Below, piece after piece: positions 8,627-16,767 of a stretch of 64,000 bases of DNA. Position numbers and translations under genes: made by a program. The notes under the pieces were generated by a model. It was not told the origin of the DNA and made no database searches. It saw nothing but the letters and a program-made list of their open reading frames with translations. Source of the stretch: Streptomyces narbonensis (GTDB lineage: Bacteria; Actinomycetota; Actinomycetes; Streptomycetales; Streptomycetaceae); contig NZ_BMSF01000008.1 in assembly GCF_014649015.1 (NCBI RefSeq), positions 124,001 to 188,000 on the forward strand. The letters are read 5' to 3'. Position 1 is the stretch's first letter. Each line of letters starts with the position of its first letter.

Positions 8627-9262
8627 TCACGGGGTGTGTCGCTCGCCGAGGCCGGAGACTCCCAGGTCGTAGAGGCCGTCGAGGACGAGATCGACGCCGA
8701 CCGCGGCGAGCAGCAGGCCCAGGAGACGGCCGAGGAGTTCGATGGTGGTGCGCTGTGCGCGGCGCAGGAGACGGGCGAGGAGCAGGACGCAGACGAGGTC
8801 GAGGGCGATGACGGACACGTACGCGCCGACGACCGTCGAGCGCCAGCTGAAGGAGTCGCGGGCGGCGGCTTCGACGAGGACGGCCGTCATGGCGAGCGGG
8901 CTGACGACGTACGGCATGAGCAGCTCCCGCACCCCGCTGACCAGGTCGGGCGAGTCCTGATGGGGGCCGTCGGAGCCGAAGTGGAGGCCCAGGACGAGCC
9001 CGACGGCGTAGAGGAAGAAGATGACGCCGCCCGCGAGCTGGAGGGCCGGCGTGCTGATGTGGAAGAGATCGAGGATCCAGGGGGCCGTGATGCCGATGAC
9101 CAGGCCGACGAGGACGGCGGCGCCCGAGGAGATCATCGCGATGGTGCGGAGCTGGGCGACGGGGTGGGTCTGGGCGAGGCCCGCGAAGGCGAGGAGGACC
9201 TTCGGGGGGCCGACGACGGAGAAGAAGGTGATGAAGGCGGCGGAGAAGCTGAATACGTCCAC
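8627..9262 (-). CDS. MarC-family integral membrane protein, 211 aa
   Basis: Six predicted membrane helices. The opening (FSAAFITFFSVVGPPKVLLAF) and the second half (LLMPYVVSPLAMTAVLVEAA) show the two-fold repeat of the MarC/UPF0056 family. GTG start at 9262. The family was once linked to multiple antibiotic resistance, but a transport role has not been confirmed. No partner gene is adjacent; the YCII gene is divergent. Confidence 0.85.
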   Translation of the reverse strand: MDVFSFSAAFITFFSVVGPPKVLLAFAGLAQTHPVAQLRTIAMISSGAAVLVGLVIGITAPWILDLFHISTPALQLAGGVIFFLYAVGLVLGLHFGSDGPHQDSPDLVSGVRELLMPYVVSPLAMTAVLVEAAARDSFSWRSTVVGAYVSVIALDLVCVLLLARLLRRAQRTTIELLGRLLGLLLAAVGVDLVLDGLYDLGVSGLGERHTP

Positions 9263-9393
9263 TTCGGAATCATGGAGCGGTCGGGTGATTTATCCCGTTT
9301 TTCCGGCCGATGCCCGCGCGGTGTCGAGAACCGTCCAGCGGCTCCGACTCTCCTGCGAGAGGCAGTACCGGACCCGGACGTGAGGAGGACGTC

Positions 9394-9810
9394 ATGAAGT
9401 ACCTGGTGATGGTGCAGGGCTCCCAGGTCGACTACGAGGCGATGGTGGGCAACGGTTCCGCCGGGAGCCCCGCCTGGAACAAGGCGGACCTCAAGGCGAT
9501 GTTCGAGCACATGAACGCGATCAACACCGAGCTGACCGCCAACGGCGAGATGCTCGACGGCCAGGGCCTCGCCGCCCCGTCCACGGCCCGCTTCGTGACG
9601 GTGGACGGGGACGGCAGGCCGGTCGTGACGGACGGCCCGTACGCGGAGACCAAGGAGGTCCTCGCCGGCTACTGGCTCCTCGACTGCGCCTCCCTGGAGC
9701 GCGTCACGGAGATCGCCGCCCAGGTCGCCCGCTGCCCGGTCCCGGCCGGCTCCCCGGACTACCCGGTGGTGATCCGCCCGGTCGACGAGGGGGGTCCGAG
9801 CCAGGACTGA
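9394..9810 (+). CDS. YCII-related (DGPF) domain protein, 138 aa
   Basis: Begins MKYLVMVQGSQVDYEAMVG and contains TDGPYAETKEVLAGYWLLDC, the hallmark DGPF/YCII motif of a ferredoxin-like fold family. Relatives are often encoded beside ECF sigma factors, but none is next to it here. ATG at 9394 has a strong GAGGAGG (9382-9388). Biochemical role unknown. Confidence 0.85.
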   Translation: MKYLVMVQGSQVDYEAMVGNGSAGSPAWNKADLKAMFEHMNAINTELTANGEMLDGQGLAAPSTARFVTVDGDGRPVVTDGPYAETKEVLAGYWLLDCASLERVTEIAAQVARCPVPAGSPDYPVVIRPVDEGGPSQD

Positions 9811-9885
9811 CCGGGGTCGTTCCCTCAACGCGCCCCGTCAGCGCGCCCTTAGCGCCCCCTCAGCGCGCAACCTCAGCGCGCACCC

Positions 9886-11331
9886 TCAGTGCACCCCGTG
9901 GGCGCCGCCCACCGGGTGGGGGGTGCCTCGGGGGATGAGGAAGGGGGCCGTCAGGGCTGCTGTGGCCGCTGTGGCCGTGCAGAGGGTGAAGGCCGTCGTG
10001 AAGCCCGTTCCCGTCGGGGCCGTGAGGCCCGATCCCGTCGTGGTGGTGAGGGCGAGGGTGGAGACCGCGGCCACGCCGATCGAGCCGCCCACCTCGTGGA
10101 AGGTGTTCACGATGCCCGAGGCGAGGCCGGCCTCGTGCGGGGTGACCAGGCCCAGGGCGGTCGTCGTCGCCGCGACGAAGACCGCGCCGAGGCCGAAGGA
10201 CGCCGTCGCCAGGGCCGGCAGGAGGGTGGTCCAGGGGTTGGCGCCCGAGGTGAGGGCCGTCAGCGGCAGGCAGCCGAGGGCCGCCAGGGCCAGGCCGCCG
10301 GTGGCGCAGGTGCGCGGGCCCCTCGTCGTCACGAGGCGCGCGCCGAGGTGGGCGCCGATCGCGGTCGTGAGGGCGACCGGGAGGAAGAGCAGCCCGGTGC
10401 GGAGGGCCCCGAGGCCGTACACGTGCTGGAGCTGCATCGAGCCCAGGAAGAAGAACGAGATCAGGAGCGCGGTCGCGACCAGCATGAGGAGTGAGCCCGC
10501 GACGACCGGGCGCCGCGTCAGCATCCTGAGGTCCATCAGCGGGGCGTCGCTCGCCCGCTCGACCGCCACGAAGATCCCGTACAGCGCGACCGCGCCGAGC
10601 AGCGGCAGCAGGGTCGCGGCGGACGCCCAGCCCGAGTCGCCCGCCTGGACGAGGCCGTAGACGAGCGCGCCCGTGGCGATGGTCACGAGGAGCGCGCCGG
10701 GGGCGTCCAGCCGGCCGCCCGTACGCCCCGGCCGCCGGTGGTCGTTCGGCAGGACCTTCGGGAGCGCGGCCAGCAGGGCCAGGCCCACCGGGACGTTGAC
10801 GTGGAAGACCCACGGCCAGCCCGGACCCTCGGTGAGGGCCCCGCCGAGCAGGACGCCGACGGCCGAGCCCGTGCCGCCGATCGCCGCCCAAGCCCCGAGG
10901 GCCTTGGCCCGCTCGGCGCCGTGGAAGGCGTTCGTGACGAGGGCGAGCGCCGCCGGGGAGAGGAGCGCCGCGCCGACGCCCTGGGCGACGCGGCCGCCGA
11001 GCAGTACGGGGGCGTTCGGGGCGAGCCCGCAGACGAGGGACGCCGCGGTGAAGAGCGCGAGCCCGGCCAGGAGGACACGGCGGGCGCCCAGGGCGTCGGC
11101 GAGCCGGCCGCCGAGGAGCATGAGCCCGCCGAAGCAGAGGGTGTACGCGGTGACGACCCAGGTCAGGGCCGTGCGGTCGAGGCCGAGGTCGGCGGAGAGG
11201 GCCGGCAGGGCGACGTTCACCACGGTGACGTCGAGGACCAGCATGAACTGGGCCGCGCAGATCAGCGCGAGCGCCGTCCAGCGGCGTGGATGCGTCGGGG
11301 CAGGGGTCGGTACGGCGGTGTCGGTGGGCAT
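9886..11331 (-). CDS. DHA2-family MFS drug efflux transporter, 481 aa
   Basis: Fourteen-helix EmrB/QacA-type transporter: LVLDVTVVNVALPAL (motif D1 of the DHA2 family), GGRLADALGARRVLL (motif A) and GGTGSAVGVLLGGAL (motif C of antiporters). The ATG at 11331 fits the usual start a few residues before helix 1. Divergent from a TetR regulator, with two inverted repeats between them; the TetR protein most likely represses this gene. Substrate unknown, probably a lipophilic drug or secondary metabolite. Confidence 0.9.
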   Translation of the reverse strand: MPTDTAVPTPAPTHPRRWTALALICAAQFMLVLDVTVVNVALPALSADLGLDRTALTWVVTAYTLCFGGLMLLGGRLADALGARRVLLAGLALFTAASLVCGLAPNAPVLLGGRVAQGVGAALLSPAALALVTNAFHGAERAKALGAWAAIGGTGSAVGVLLGGALTEGPGWPWVFHVNVPVGLALLAALPKVLPNDHRRPGRTGGRLDAPGALLVTIATGALVYGLVQAGDSGWASAATLLPLLGAVALYGIFVAVERASDAPLMDLRMLTRRPVVAGSLLMLVATALLISFFFLGSMQLQHVYGLGALRTGLLFLPVALTTAIGAHLGARLVTTRGPRTCATGGLALAALGCLPLTALTSGANPWTTLLPALATASFGLGAVFVAATTTALGLVTPHEAGLASGIVNTFHEVGGSIGVAAVSTLALTTTTGSGLTAPTGTGFTTAFTLCTATAATAALTAPFLIPRGTPHPVGGAHGVH

Positions 11332-11336
11332 AACTG

Positions 11337-11390
11337 AACTGTACGGCACAGTACAGTTGAACTCAACGGTACAGTTGGCTTGGTACCGTT
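11337..11390. promoter_or_regulatory. Two inverted-repeat operators between MFS and TetR genes
   Basis: AACTGTAC (11337-11344) and GTACAGTT (11351-11358) form a perfect 8-bp inverted repeat with a 6-bp spacer. AACGGTAC (11365-11372) and GTACCGTT (11383-11390) form a second with a 10-bp spacer. They fill the 64-bp gap between the divergent genes, where TetR operators are expected. Confidence 0.75.
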
Positions 11391-11395
11391 CGGGC

Positions 11396-12043
11396 ATGAA
11401 CGCGCAGCCCGCCGCCCCGAAGCCCGCACCCGGCGGAGCCCGCGCCGCCCGCAAGCGGCAGGCCGTCGTGCGCGCCGCCCGCGACCTCTTCCTCCGCGAG
11501 GGCTTCGGCGTGGGCATGGACGCCATCGCCGCCGAGGCGGGCGTCTCCAAGGTCACCGTCTACAACCACTTCGGCAGCAAGGAAGCGCTCTTCACCGCCG
11601 TCGTCGCCGGCGCCCTCGACGAACCGCTGCACCAGGGCCCCGAGGGCCCGGACCTCTCCCGTCTCGCGGACGCCGAGGACCTGCGCGCCGCCCTCACCGA
11701 CGCCGGCCACGCCTGGGCCAGGGCCGTACGCGCCGACGACGAGGGCCGCGCCCTGCGCACCCTCGTCGCCACCGAACTCCACCGTTTCCCCGAGCTGGGC
11801 CGCGCCTGGCGCGCCCACGGCCCGGCCGGCCACCACCCCGCCGTCGCGGACGCGCTGCGCACCCTCGCCGACCGGGGCCGCCTGGAGATCCCCGACCTGG
11901 AGGTCGCGGTGCTCCAGCTCTACTCGCTGCTCGTCTTCCCGCAGATGGTCTTCGAGCAGTACGGGACGGAGCTCGACGAGGACCTGAGCGAGCGGCTCGT
12001 CACCGACGGGGTCGAGATGTTCCTCCGGCGTTACGCGGCCTGA
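11396..12043 (+). CDS. TetR/AcrR-family repressor, 215 aa
   Basis: N-terminal HTH of TetR type: RAARDLFLREGFG, MDAIAAEAGVSKVTVYNHFG and SKEALFTAVV. The C-terminal domain resembles the AefR-like TetR_C family. ATG at 11396 follows the operator region directly. Divergent to the DHA2 transporter, so repressor of that pump and of itself is the natural inference. Confidence 0.9.
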   Translation: MNAQPAAPKPAPGGARAARKRQAVVRAARDLFLREGFGVGMDAIAAEAGVSKVTVYNHFGSKEALFTAVVAGALDEPLHQGPEGPDLSRLADAEDLRAALTDAGHAWARAVRADDEGRALRTLVATELHRFPELGRAWRAHGPAGHHPAVADALRTLADRGRLEIPDLEVAVLQLYSLLVFPQMVFEQYGTELDEDLSERLVTDGVEMFLRRYAA

Positions 12044-12134
12044 GGGCCGTCACGCGGCCCGAGAGCCGTTGCGTGTTCGTTCGGGGCAGGTGTCATCCTT
12101 GGTCTTCGGCGTTTGCCCCGTGCGGGGAGTAAAT

Positions 12135-12148
12135 TACCCCCTGGGGTA
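12135..12148 (+). promoter_or_regulatory. CsoR/CstR-type operator
   Basis: TACCCC-CT-GGGGTA, a perfect inverted repeat 17 bp upstream of the GTG of the CsoR-family gene. G/C-tract palindromes flanked by TA are the known operator type of DUF156 (CsoR, RcnR, CstR) repressors, so autoregulation is likely. Confidence 0.8.
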
Positions 12149-12165
12149 TCTGTGGAGGAGTAGTC

Positions 12166-12453
12166 GTGGAACTCGATCTCGCGGGCGCGGAGCTCAAGGC
12201 GGTACTGAACCGGCTGCGCCGGGCCCAGGGCCAGATCGCCGGCGTGATCCGGATGATCGAGGAGGGCCGGGACTGCGAGGAGGTCGTGACCCAGCTCGCC
12301 GCCGCCTCCCGCGCCCTCGACCGGGCCGGGTTCGCGATCATCGCGACCGGGCTCCAGCAGTGCCTGACCGACATCGAGGACGGCCGGAAGGACGGCGAGG
12401 ACCGCGACGCCATGCGGGCCCGGCTGGAGAAGCTCTTCCTGTCGCTGGCGTAA
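12166..12453 (+). CDS. CsoR/CstR-family sensor repressor, 95 aa
   Basis: All-helical DUF156 repressor with VLNRLRRAQGQIAGVIRMIE, the family core. Cys37 and Cys66 match the two cysteines of CsoR, but the Cu(I)-binding His that should lie four residues before the second Cys is Gly62. Loss of the His with both Cys kept is the pattern of CstR-like persulfide sensors, so sulfur-stress sensing is more likely than copper. GTG start at 12166 with GGAGGAG upstream. No rhodanese, sulfur dioxygenase or copper pump follows; the next gene is a convergent quinone reductase. Confidence 0.85.
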   Translation: MELDLAGAELKAVLNRLRRAQGQIAGVIRMIEEGRDCEEVVTQLAAASRALDRAGFAIIATGLQQCLTDIEDGRKDGEDRDAMRARLEKLFLSLA

Positions 12454-12481
12454 CAGCCCCCGCGAACGCGGGAAGCCTCAC

Positions 12482-12527
12482 ACGCGGAGCACCCCCAGGG
12501 ACATGCCCTGGGGGTGCTCCGCGTTTC
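12482..12527 (+). terminator. Strong intrinsic terminator
   Basis: A perfect 19-bp stem (12482-12500 with 12506-12524), loop ACATG, then TTT. It lies 29 bp after the CsoR-family stop and can serve both that gene and the convergent quinone reductase. Confidence 0.85.
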
Positions 12528-12612
12528 CCGTGCTCCGCGTTTCCCGTGCTCCGCGTTTCCCGCGCTCCGCGTTTCCCGTGCGTGCTCCTCGCGTTTCCCG
12601 TGCGTGCTCCTC
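12515..12612 (+). repeat. 16-bp tandem repeat derived from the terminator arm
   Basis: About four to five copies of TGCTCCGCGTTTCCCG or shorter variants follow the terminator. The first copy is the 3' arm of the terminator plus its T-tract, so the array appears to have grown by duplicating the terminator end. Confidence 0.75.
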
Positions 12613-12613
12613 G

Positions 12614-13222
12614 TCAGTCGTCCGCGAGGCCCTTCAGGCGCTTCGCGATGCGCGTCAGGCGAGCCCCCTGGTAGCGGGCGGCCTGGAGCACGTTCTCCTC
12701 CGGGGCGCCGTTGGCACCCGGGTGCGAGGTGCCGTAGGGGTTGCCGCCGGCCGCGTAGACGGACGGGTCGGTGAAGCCGGGCGAGACGATGACCGAGCCC
12801 CAGTGGTGGAAGGTGTTGTAGAGCGCGAGCAGCGTCGACTCGTTGCCGCCGTGGACGTTGTGGGCACTGGTGAAGGCGGTCGCGGGCTTGTCCGCCATGA
12901 CGCCGCGCTGCCACAGGCCACCCGAGGTGTCGACGTACTGCTTGAGCTGGGCGGCGACGTTCCCGAAGCGGGTCGGGGAACCCAGCGCGTACGCGTCGGC
13001 CCACTCCAGGTCGTCCAGCGTGGCGACCTCCACGTCACCGGTGGCGTCCACGTGGGCGCGCCAGGCCGGGTTCGCGTCGATGGCGGCGTCCGGGGCGAGC
13101 TCGGACACCCTGCGCAGCCGTACCTCCGCGCCGGCCTTCTCAGCGCCCTCGGCGACGGCCTGGGCGAGCTGGTGGACGGCCCCGGTGGCCGAGTAGTAGA
13201 TGACGGCGACCTTGACGGACAT
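12614..13222 (-). CDS. NAD(P)H:quinone oxidoreductase, WrbA type, 202 aa
   Basis: Flavodoxin-like FMN enzyme that reduces quinones by two electrons. The phosphate-binding loop is YYSATGAVHQLAQ, followed by GSPTRFGNVAAQLKQYVD and TSAHNVHGGNE, all WrbA landmarks. The ATG at 13222 gives MSVKVAVIYYS, the normal family start. It is divergent from a TetR gene with two copies of a shared operator between them, which suggests induction by quinones or related electrophiles. Confidence 0.9.
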   Translation of the reverse strand: MSVKVAVIYYSATGAVHQLAQAVAEGAEKAGAEVRLRRVSELAPDAAIDANPAWRAHVDATGDVEVATLDDLEWADAYALGSPTRFGNVAAQLKQYVDTSGGLWQRGVMADKPATAFTSAHNVHGGNESTLLALYNTFHHWGSVIVSPGFTDPSVYAAGGNPYGTSHPGANGAPEENVLQAARYQGARLTRIAKRLKGLADD

Positions 13223-13235
13223 GACGAACTCCCTC

Positions 13236-13290
13236 AACCGGATTACTTTCCGCTTCGATGCTCCGAGGTTAAGCGGATCACTATCCGGTT
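13236..13290. promoter_or_regulatory. Pair of 20-bp operators between wrbA-like and TetR genes
   Basis: Site 1 at 13236-13255 (AACCGGATTACTTTCCGCTT) and site 2 at 13271-13290 (AAGCGGATCACTATCCGGTT) are inverted copies of one another, agreeing at the outer 8 bases on one side and 6 on the other. Centres are 35 bp apart. They probably bind the adjacent TetR protein. Confidence 0.75.
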
Positions 13291-13380
13291 CGCAAGGGCG
13301 GCAGGTATGCTCGGATCGAGGCCTACCGAGGGGGGACACGGGCGACGGGCGCACGGGCGAACAGGACAGGAGCCGGCTGG

Positions 13381-14070
13381 ATGAGCACGAGAGAACCGCG
13401 GACAGGGGACGCGGCCGCGACCCCGCCTCCCCCTGCGCCCGCCGCGAACGCGGCCGTACCCGTACCCGTACCGACGCTGGGCCTGCTCCCCACCGTCGGC
13501 GGCGGACCCGCCCCCGAGCGCGCGGACGCCGCCCGCAATCGGCGGAAGATCCTCGACGCGGCCGCCCGGATCGTCGCCGAGGACGGCCCCGAGGCCGTCA
13601 CCATGAACCAGGTCGCCCACGCCAGCGGCATCGGCGTCGGCACCGTCTACCGCCGCTTCGGCGACGTCTCCCAGCTCCTGTGGGCCCTGCTCGACGACCG
13701 CGAGCGCCAGTTCCAGCAGGCCTACATGAGCGGCCCGCCGCCGCTCGGCCCCGGCGCCCCCGCCGCCGAACGGCTCGACGCCTTCCTCGACGCGCTCGTC
13801 GACCGGGTCCGCGCGCAGCGCGACCTCCTGCTCGCCGCCCACTCCGCAGCACCCAGGGCCCGCTACCACAGCGGCGCCTACCGGGTGATGCACACTCACA
13901 TGGCGCTGCTCATCGGCGAGTTGAGGCCCGGCTCCGACGCCACGCTCCTCGCGCACCTGGCGCTCGCACCTTTCTCGCCCGACGTCATGCACCACCTGAC
14001 GGTCGAGCAGTCGCTGTCGAGCGAGCGCCTGAAGGCAGGGGTACGGGAGCTGCTGACCCTGCGGGTCTGA
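13381..14070 (+). CDS. TetR/AcrR-family regulator, 229 aa
   Basis: The first about 35 residues are Ala/Pro-rich. Then comes a TetR HTH: NRRKILDAAARIVAEDGPEA, MNQVAHASGIGVGTVYRRFG. The ligand domain ends LSSERLKAGVRELLTLRV. Divergent from the quinone reductase across the paired operators, so it most likely represses that gene. ATG at 13381. Confidence 0.9.
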   Translation: MSTREPRTGDAAATPPPPAPAANAAVPVPVPTLGLLPTVGGGPAPERADAARNRRKILDAAARIVAEDGPEAVTMNQVAHASGIGVGTVYRRFGDVSQLLWALLDDRERQFQQAYMSGPPPLGPGAPAAERLDAFLDALVDRVRAQRDLLLAAHSAAPRARYHSGAYRVMHTHMALLIGELRPGSDATLLAHLALAPFSPDVMHHLTVEQSLSSERLKAGVRELLTLRV

Positions 14071-14072
14071 GG

Positions 14073-14144
14073 CGGGGTCCCGACGCGTGGACGGTGCTGG
14101 ACCGGGAGCGGGGTCCCGACGCGTGGACGGTGCTGGACCGGGAG
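14073..14144 (+). repeat. Perfect 36-bp tandem duplication
   Basis: Bases 14073-14108 and 14109-14144 are identical. The duplication sits in the 99-bp gap between the TetR stop and the next gene, 26 bp before the start codon, and so lies where a promoter would be. The unit contains GGGTCCCGACGCGTGG. Confidence 0.85.
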
Positions 14145-14169
14145 CGGGTGCCGGCCGCAGGATCGTGGC

Positions 14170-14730
14170 ATGACCACGTATCTCATCCTGCACGGCTTCC
14201 AGAACCACCGTCCGCCGGGTCACTGGCAGCACTGGCTCGCCGGCGAGCTGCGGGCGCGTGGGCACGAGGTGCGGTATCCGCAGCTGCCCGAGGCGGACGC
14301 GCCCGTCCTCGACGACTGGCTCGCCGCACTGGCGGAGCACGGGGAGCGGCCGGCCGACGGGGAGTTCGTGGTGCTCGCGCACAGCCTGTCGGTGCTGCTG
14401 TGGCTGCGGGCCGGGGCGCGGCGGCCGGACGCCGACCGGGTGCTGCTCGTCGCCCCGCCGTCGCCGCGGGTGACGGCGTCCATCCCGGAGATCGCCGCCT
14501 TCGCCGACGGACTCGACCTCGCGGAGGCGGGCGTGCGGGCACGGCTCGTGTACGGGGACGGGGACCCGTACTGCCCCGAGGGCGCGGACGTCCACTACGG
14601 CACCCCGCTCGGCCTCGACACGGACCACGTCCCGGACGGCAGGCACCTCAACCCCGAATCGGGGTACGGGGAATGGGCCTCGGTCCTGGAGTGGTGCGAG
14701 GACCCGGCGGTACGGGTCAAGGGCCGGTAG
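14170..14730 (+). CDS. RBBP9/YdeN-family alpha/beta-hydrolase, 186 aa
   Basis: Small serine hydrolase: YLILHGFQNHRPPGHWQHWL at the start and nucleophile motif VVLAHSLSVLLWL, the A-H-S-L variant typical of RBBP9/YdeN rather than GxSxG. The C-terminal GRHLNPESGYGEW supplies the catalytic His. Substrate unknown. Directly precedes the prolyl aminopeptidase by 39 bp on the same strand. Confidence 0.85.
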   Translation: MTTYLILHGFQNHRPPGHWQHWLAGELRARGHEVRYPQLPEADAPVLDDWLAALAEHGERPADGEFVVLAHSLSVLLWLRAGARRPDADRVLLVAPPSPRVTASIPEIAAFADGLDLAEAGVRARLVYGDGDPYCPEGADVHYGTPLGLDTDHVPDGRHLNPESGYGEWASVLEWCEDPAVRVKGR

Positions 14731-14769
14731 CGGAGCGCTCCCGGGGCCACCGCCCGTAGGCTCGGGCGG

Positions 14770-15918
14770 ATGCACCCCGAGACCGCACCGTACGACCAGG
14801 GCCTGCTCGACGTGGGAGACGGCAACCTCATGCACTGGGAGGTCTCCGGCAACCCGGCGGGCCGGCCCGCGCTCGTCGTGCACGGCGGGCCCGGCTCCGG
14901 GTCCTCGCCGCACAACCGCCGCTACTTCGACCCGGAGGCGTACCGCCTGGTCCTCTTCGACCAGCGCGGCTGCGGGCGCTCCACCCCGCACGCGAGCGAC
15001 CCGGCCGCCGACATGTCCGTGAACACCACCGCGCACCTGGTCGCCGACATGGAGCGGCTGCGCGAGCACCTGGGCATCGAGCAGTGGCTGCTGTACGGCG
15101 GCTCCTGGGGGGCCACGCTGATCCTGGCGTACGCGGAGGCGCACCCCGAGCGCGTCACGGAGATCGTCCTCGCGGCCGTCACGACCACCCGCCGCTCCGA
15201 GATCGCCTGGCTGTACGAGGGAGCCGGCCGCTTCTTCCCCGAGGCCCACGAGCGCTTCAGGGCCGGGGCAGGCGCGGCGGGGGACCCCACCGGGGCAGGA
15301 ACGGCACCGGACCCCACCGGGGCGGGCCCGGCGAAGGCCCCCACCGGGGCAGGCCCGGCAACCGACCAGCCCCCGTCAGACCCGGCGGCCGACCCGGACC
15401 CGTCAGGCCCGGCCGCCGACACGCCCCCGTCAGGCCCGGCCGCCGACCCGGACCGGGCAGGTGGGGCGCAGGAGCTCGTGGCCGCCTATGCCGCGCTCCT
15501 GGAGCATCCCGACCGGGTCGTGCGGGAGAAGGCCGCGGCCGACTGGTGTGCCTGGGAGGACGCGGTCCTCTCGATGGAGGGCATGGGCACCCCGTACACC
15601 GACCGGGTCGACGACACCCGGCTCGGCTTCGTCCGGATCTGTTCGCACTACTTCGCCCACGGCGCCTGGCTGGCGGAGGGCGCCCTGCTCCGCGACGCGC
15701 ACCGGCTCGCGGGCATCCCCGGCGTCCTGATCCACGGCCGGCTCGACATGGCGGGCCCGCTCACGACCGCCTGGGAGCTGTCCCGGGCCTGGCCGGACGC
15801 CGAGCTGCACGTGGTCGAGGACGCGGGGCACCTGGGCGGCCGGCGGACCGGGGAGCTGATCCTCGCAACCATGGACCGCTTCGCGAGGAGGGTCCCCCCT
15901 GCTCGGGCGAAGCCCTGA
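14770..15918 (+). CDS. pip: Prolyl aminopeptidase with an inserted Pro/Ala/Gly repeat, 382 aa
   Basis: S33 peptidase releasing N-terminal proline. HGGPG (38-42, oxyanion hole), FDQRGCGRS and GGSWG (110-114, Ser112 nucleophile) are diagnostic, and EDAGHLGG near the end supplies the His. About 65 residues (166-232) of P-T-G-A-G and S-G-P-A-A-D repeats interrupt the cap domain after FPEAHERFRAG; the usual length is about 315-320. The reading frame stays open and the fold resumes at AQELVAAYAALLEHPD, so the protein may still be active. Cytoplasmic; no signal peptide. Confidence 0.9.
   Translation: MHPETAPYDQGLLDVGDGNLMHWEVSGNPAGRPALVVHGGPGSGSSPHNRRYFDPEAYRLVLFDQRGCGRSTPHASDPAADMSVNTTAHLVADMERLREHLGIEQWLLYGGSWGATLILAYAEAHPERVTEIVLAAVTTTRRSEIAWLYEGAGRFFPEAHERFRAGAGAAGDPTGAGTAPDPTGAGPAKAPTGAGPATDQPPSDPAADPDPSGPAADTPPSGPAADPDRAGGAQELVAAYAALLEHPDRVVREKAAADWCAWEDAVLSMEGMGTPYTDRVDDTRLGFVRICSHYFAHGAWLAEGALLRDAHRLAGIPGVLIHGRLDMAGPLTTAWELSRAWPDAELHVVEDAGHLGGRRTGELILATMDRFARRVPPARAKP
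15262..15470 (+). repeat. In-frame repeat tract inside the prolyl aminopeptidase gene
   Basis: Repeats of roughly 21-27 bp code for DPTGAG-P-A and PSGPAAD blocks. All units are multiples of three and the tract maps to the cap domain loop, so it is a tolerated expansion. Confidence 0.75.
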
Positions 15919-15974
15919 GCCCGGGAGGACGAGCCCACCGGGCGCCCGCCCGGGAGCGGCGGGATGATCGAAGC

Positions 15975-16652
15975 ATGAGCTCCAAGGCAGCCCCCGAGAT
16001 CCATCTCGCCCAGCAGCCCGAGGCCGACGCGCTGCTCGGGCGTTCGCCGCTCGCCGCGCTCGTCGGCATGCTCCTGGACCAGCAGGTTCCGATGGAATGG
16101 GCGTTCTCCGGCCCGTACACGATCGCCTCGCGGCTCGGGGCGGACGATCTGGACGCGCACGAGATCGCCTCCCGGGCCCCGGAGGAGTTCGCCGCGCTGC
16201 TCTCCGAGAAGCCGGCCGTGCACCGCTATCCGGGGTCGATGGCCCAGCGCGTCCAGCAGCTCTGCCACTTCCTCGTCGAGGAGTACGGGGGCGACGCCGA
16301 GGCCGTCTGGGCGGACGCGGCGACGGGCAAGGAGCTGCTCGCACGGCTCCAGGCGCTGCCCGGTTTCGGCAAGCAGAAGGCGCAGATCTTCCTGGCGCTG
16401 CTCGGCAAGCAGTACGGGGTGCGGCCCACGGGCTGGCGGGAGGCGGCGGGGCCGTACGGCGAGCAGGGCTCGTACCGCTCGGCCGCCGACATCACCGGGC
16501 CCGAGTCGCTCGCGAAGGTGCGCGCGCACAAGCAGGAGATGAAGGCTGCCGCGAAGGCCGAGAAGGCCACGAAGGGGAAGAACGGCGAGAAAGGTGAGAA
16601 TGGCGAAAAGAGGGAGAAAGTCGCCAAGGCCGCCAAATCGTCCAGGAATTGA
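15975..16652 (+). CDS. HhH-GPD base-excision repair protein, 225 aa
   Basis: Resembles the HhH-GPD family of DNA glycosylases: LVGMLLDQQVPMEWAFSGP in the opening helices and the hairpin LQALPGFGKQKAQIFLALLG (LPGFGxxKA). The expected catalytic Asp downstream of the hairpin is not obvious; ITGPESLAKVRAHK follows. The last about 45 residues are a Lys/Glu/Gly-rich tail, probably disordered and DNA-contacting. ATG at 15975. Confidence 0.85.
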   Translation: MSSKAAPEIHLAQQPEADALLGRSPLAALVGMLLDQQVPMEWAFSGPYTIASRLGADDLDAHEIASRAPEEFAALLSEKPAVHRYPGSMAQRVQQLCHFLVEEYGGDAEAVWADAATGKELLARLQALPGFGKQKAQIFLALLGKQYGVRPTGWREAAGPYGEQGSYRSAADITGPESLAKVRAHKQEMKAAAKAEKATKGKNGEKGENGEKREKVAKAAKSSRN

Positions 16653-16767
16653 TAATTCCAGATGTCAATCCTGCTCAAGGCGAGAGGAATTACGCAGAAC
16701 CTGTTCACAGAACCCCCCCGAGATCGCTAACTTCCCCTCAACCTCGTCCGTACCGGGAAGGACTTCT

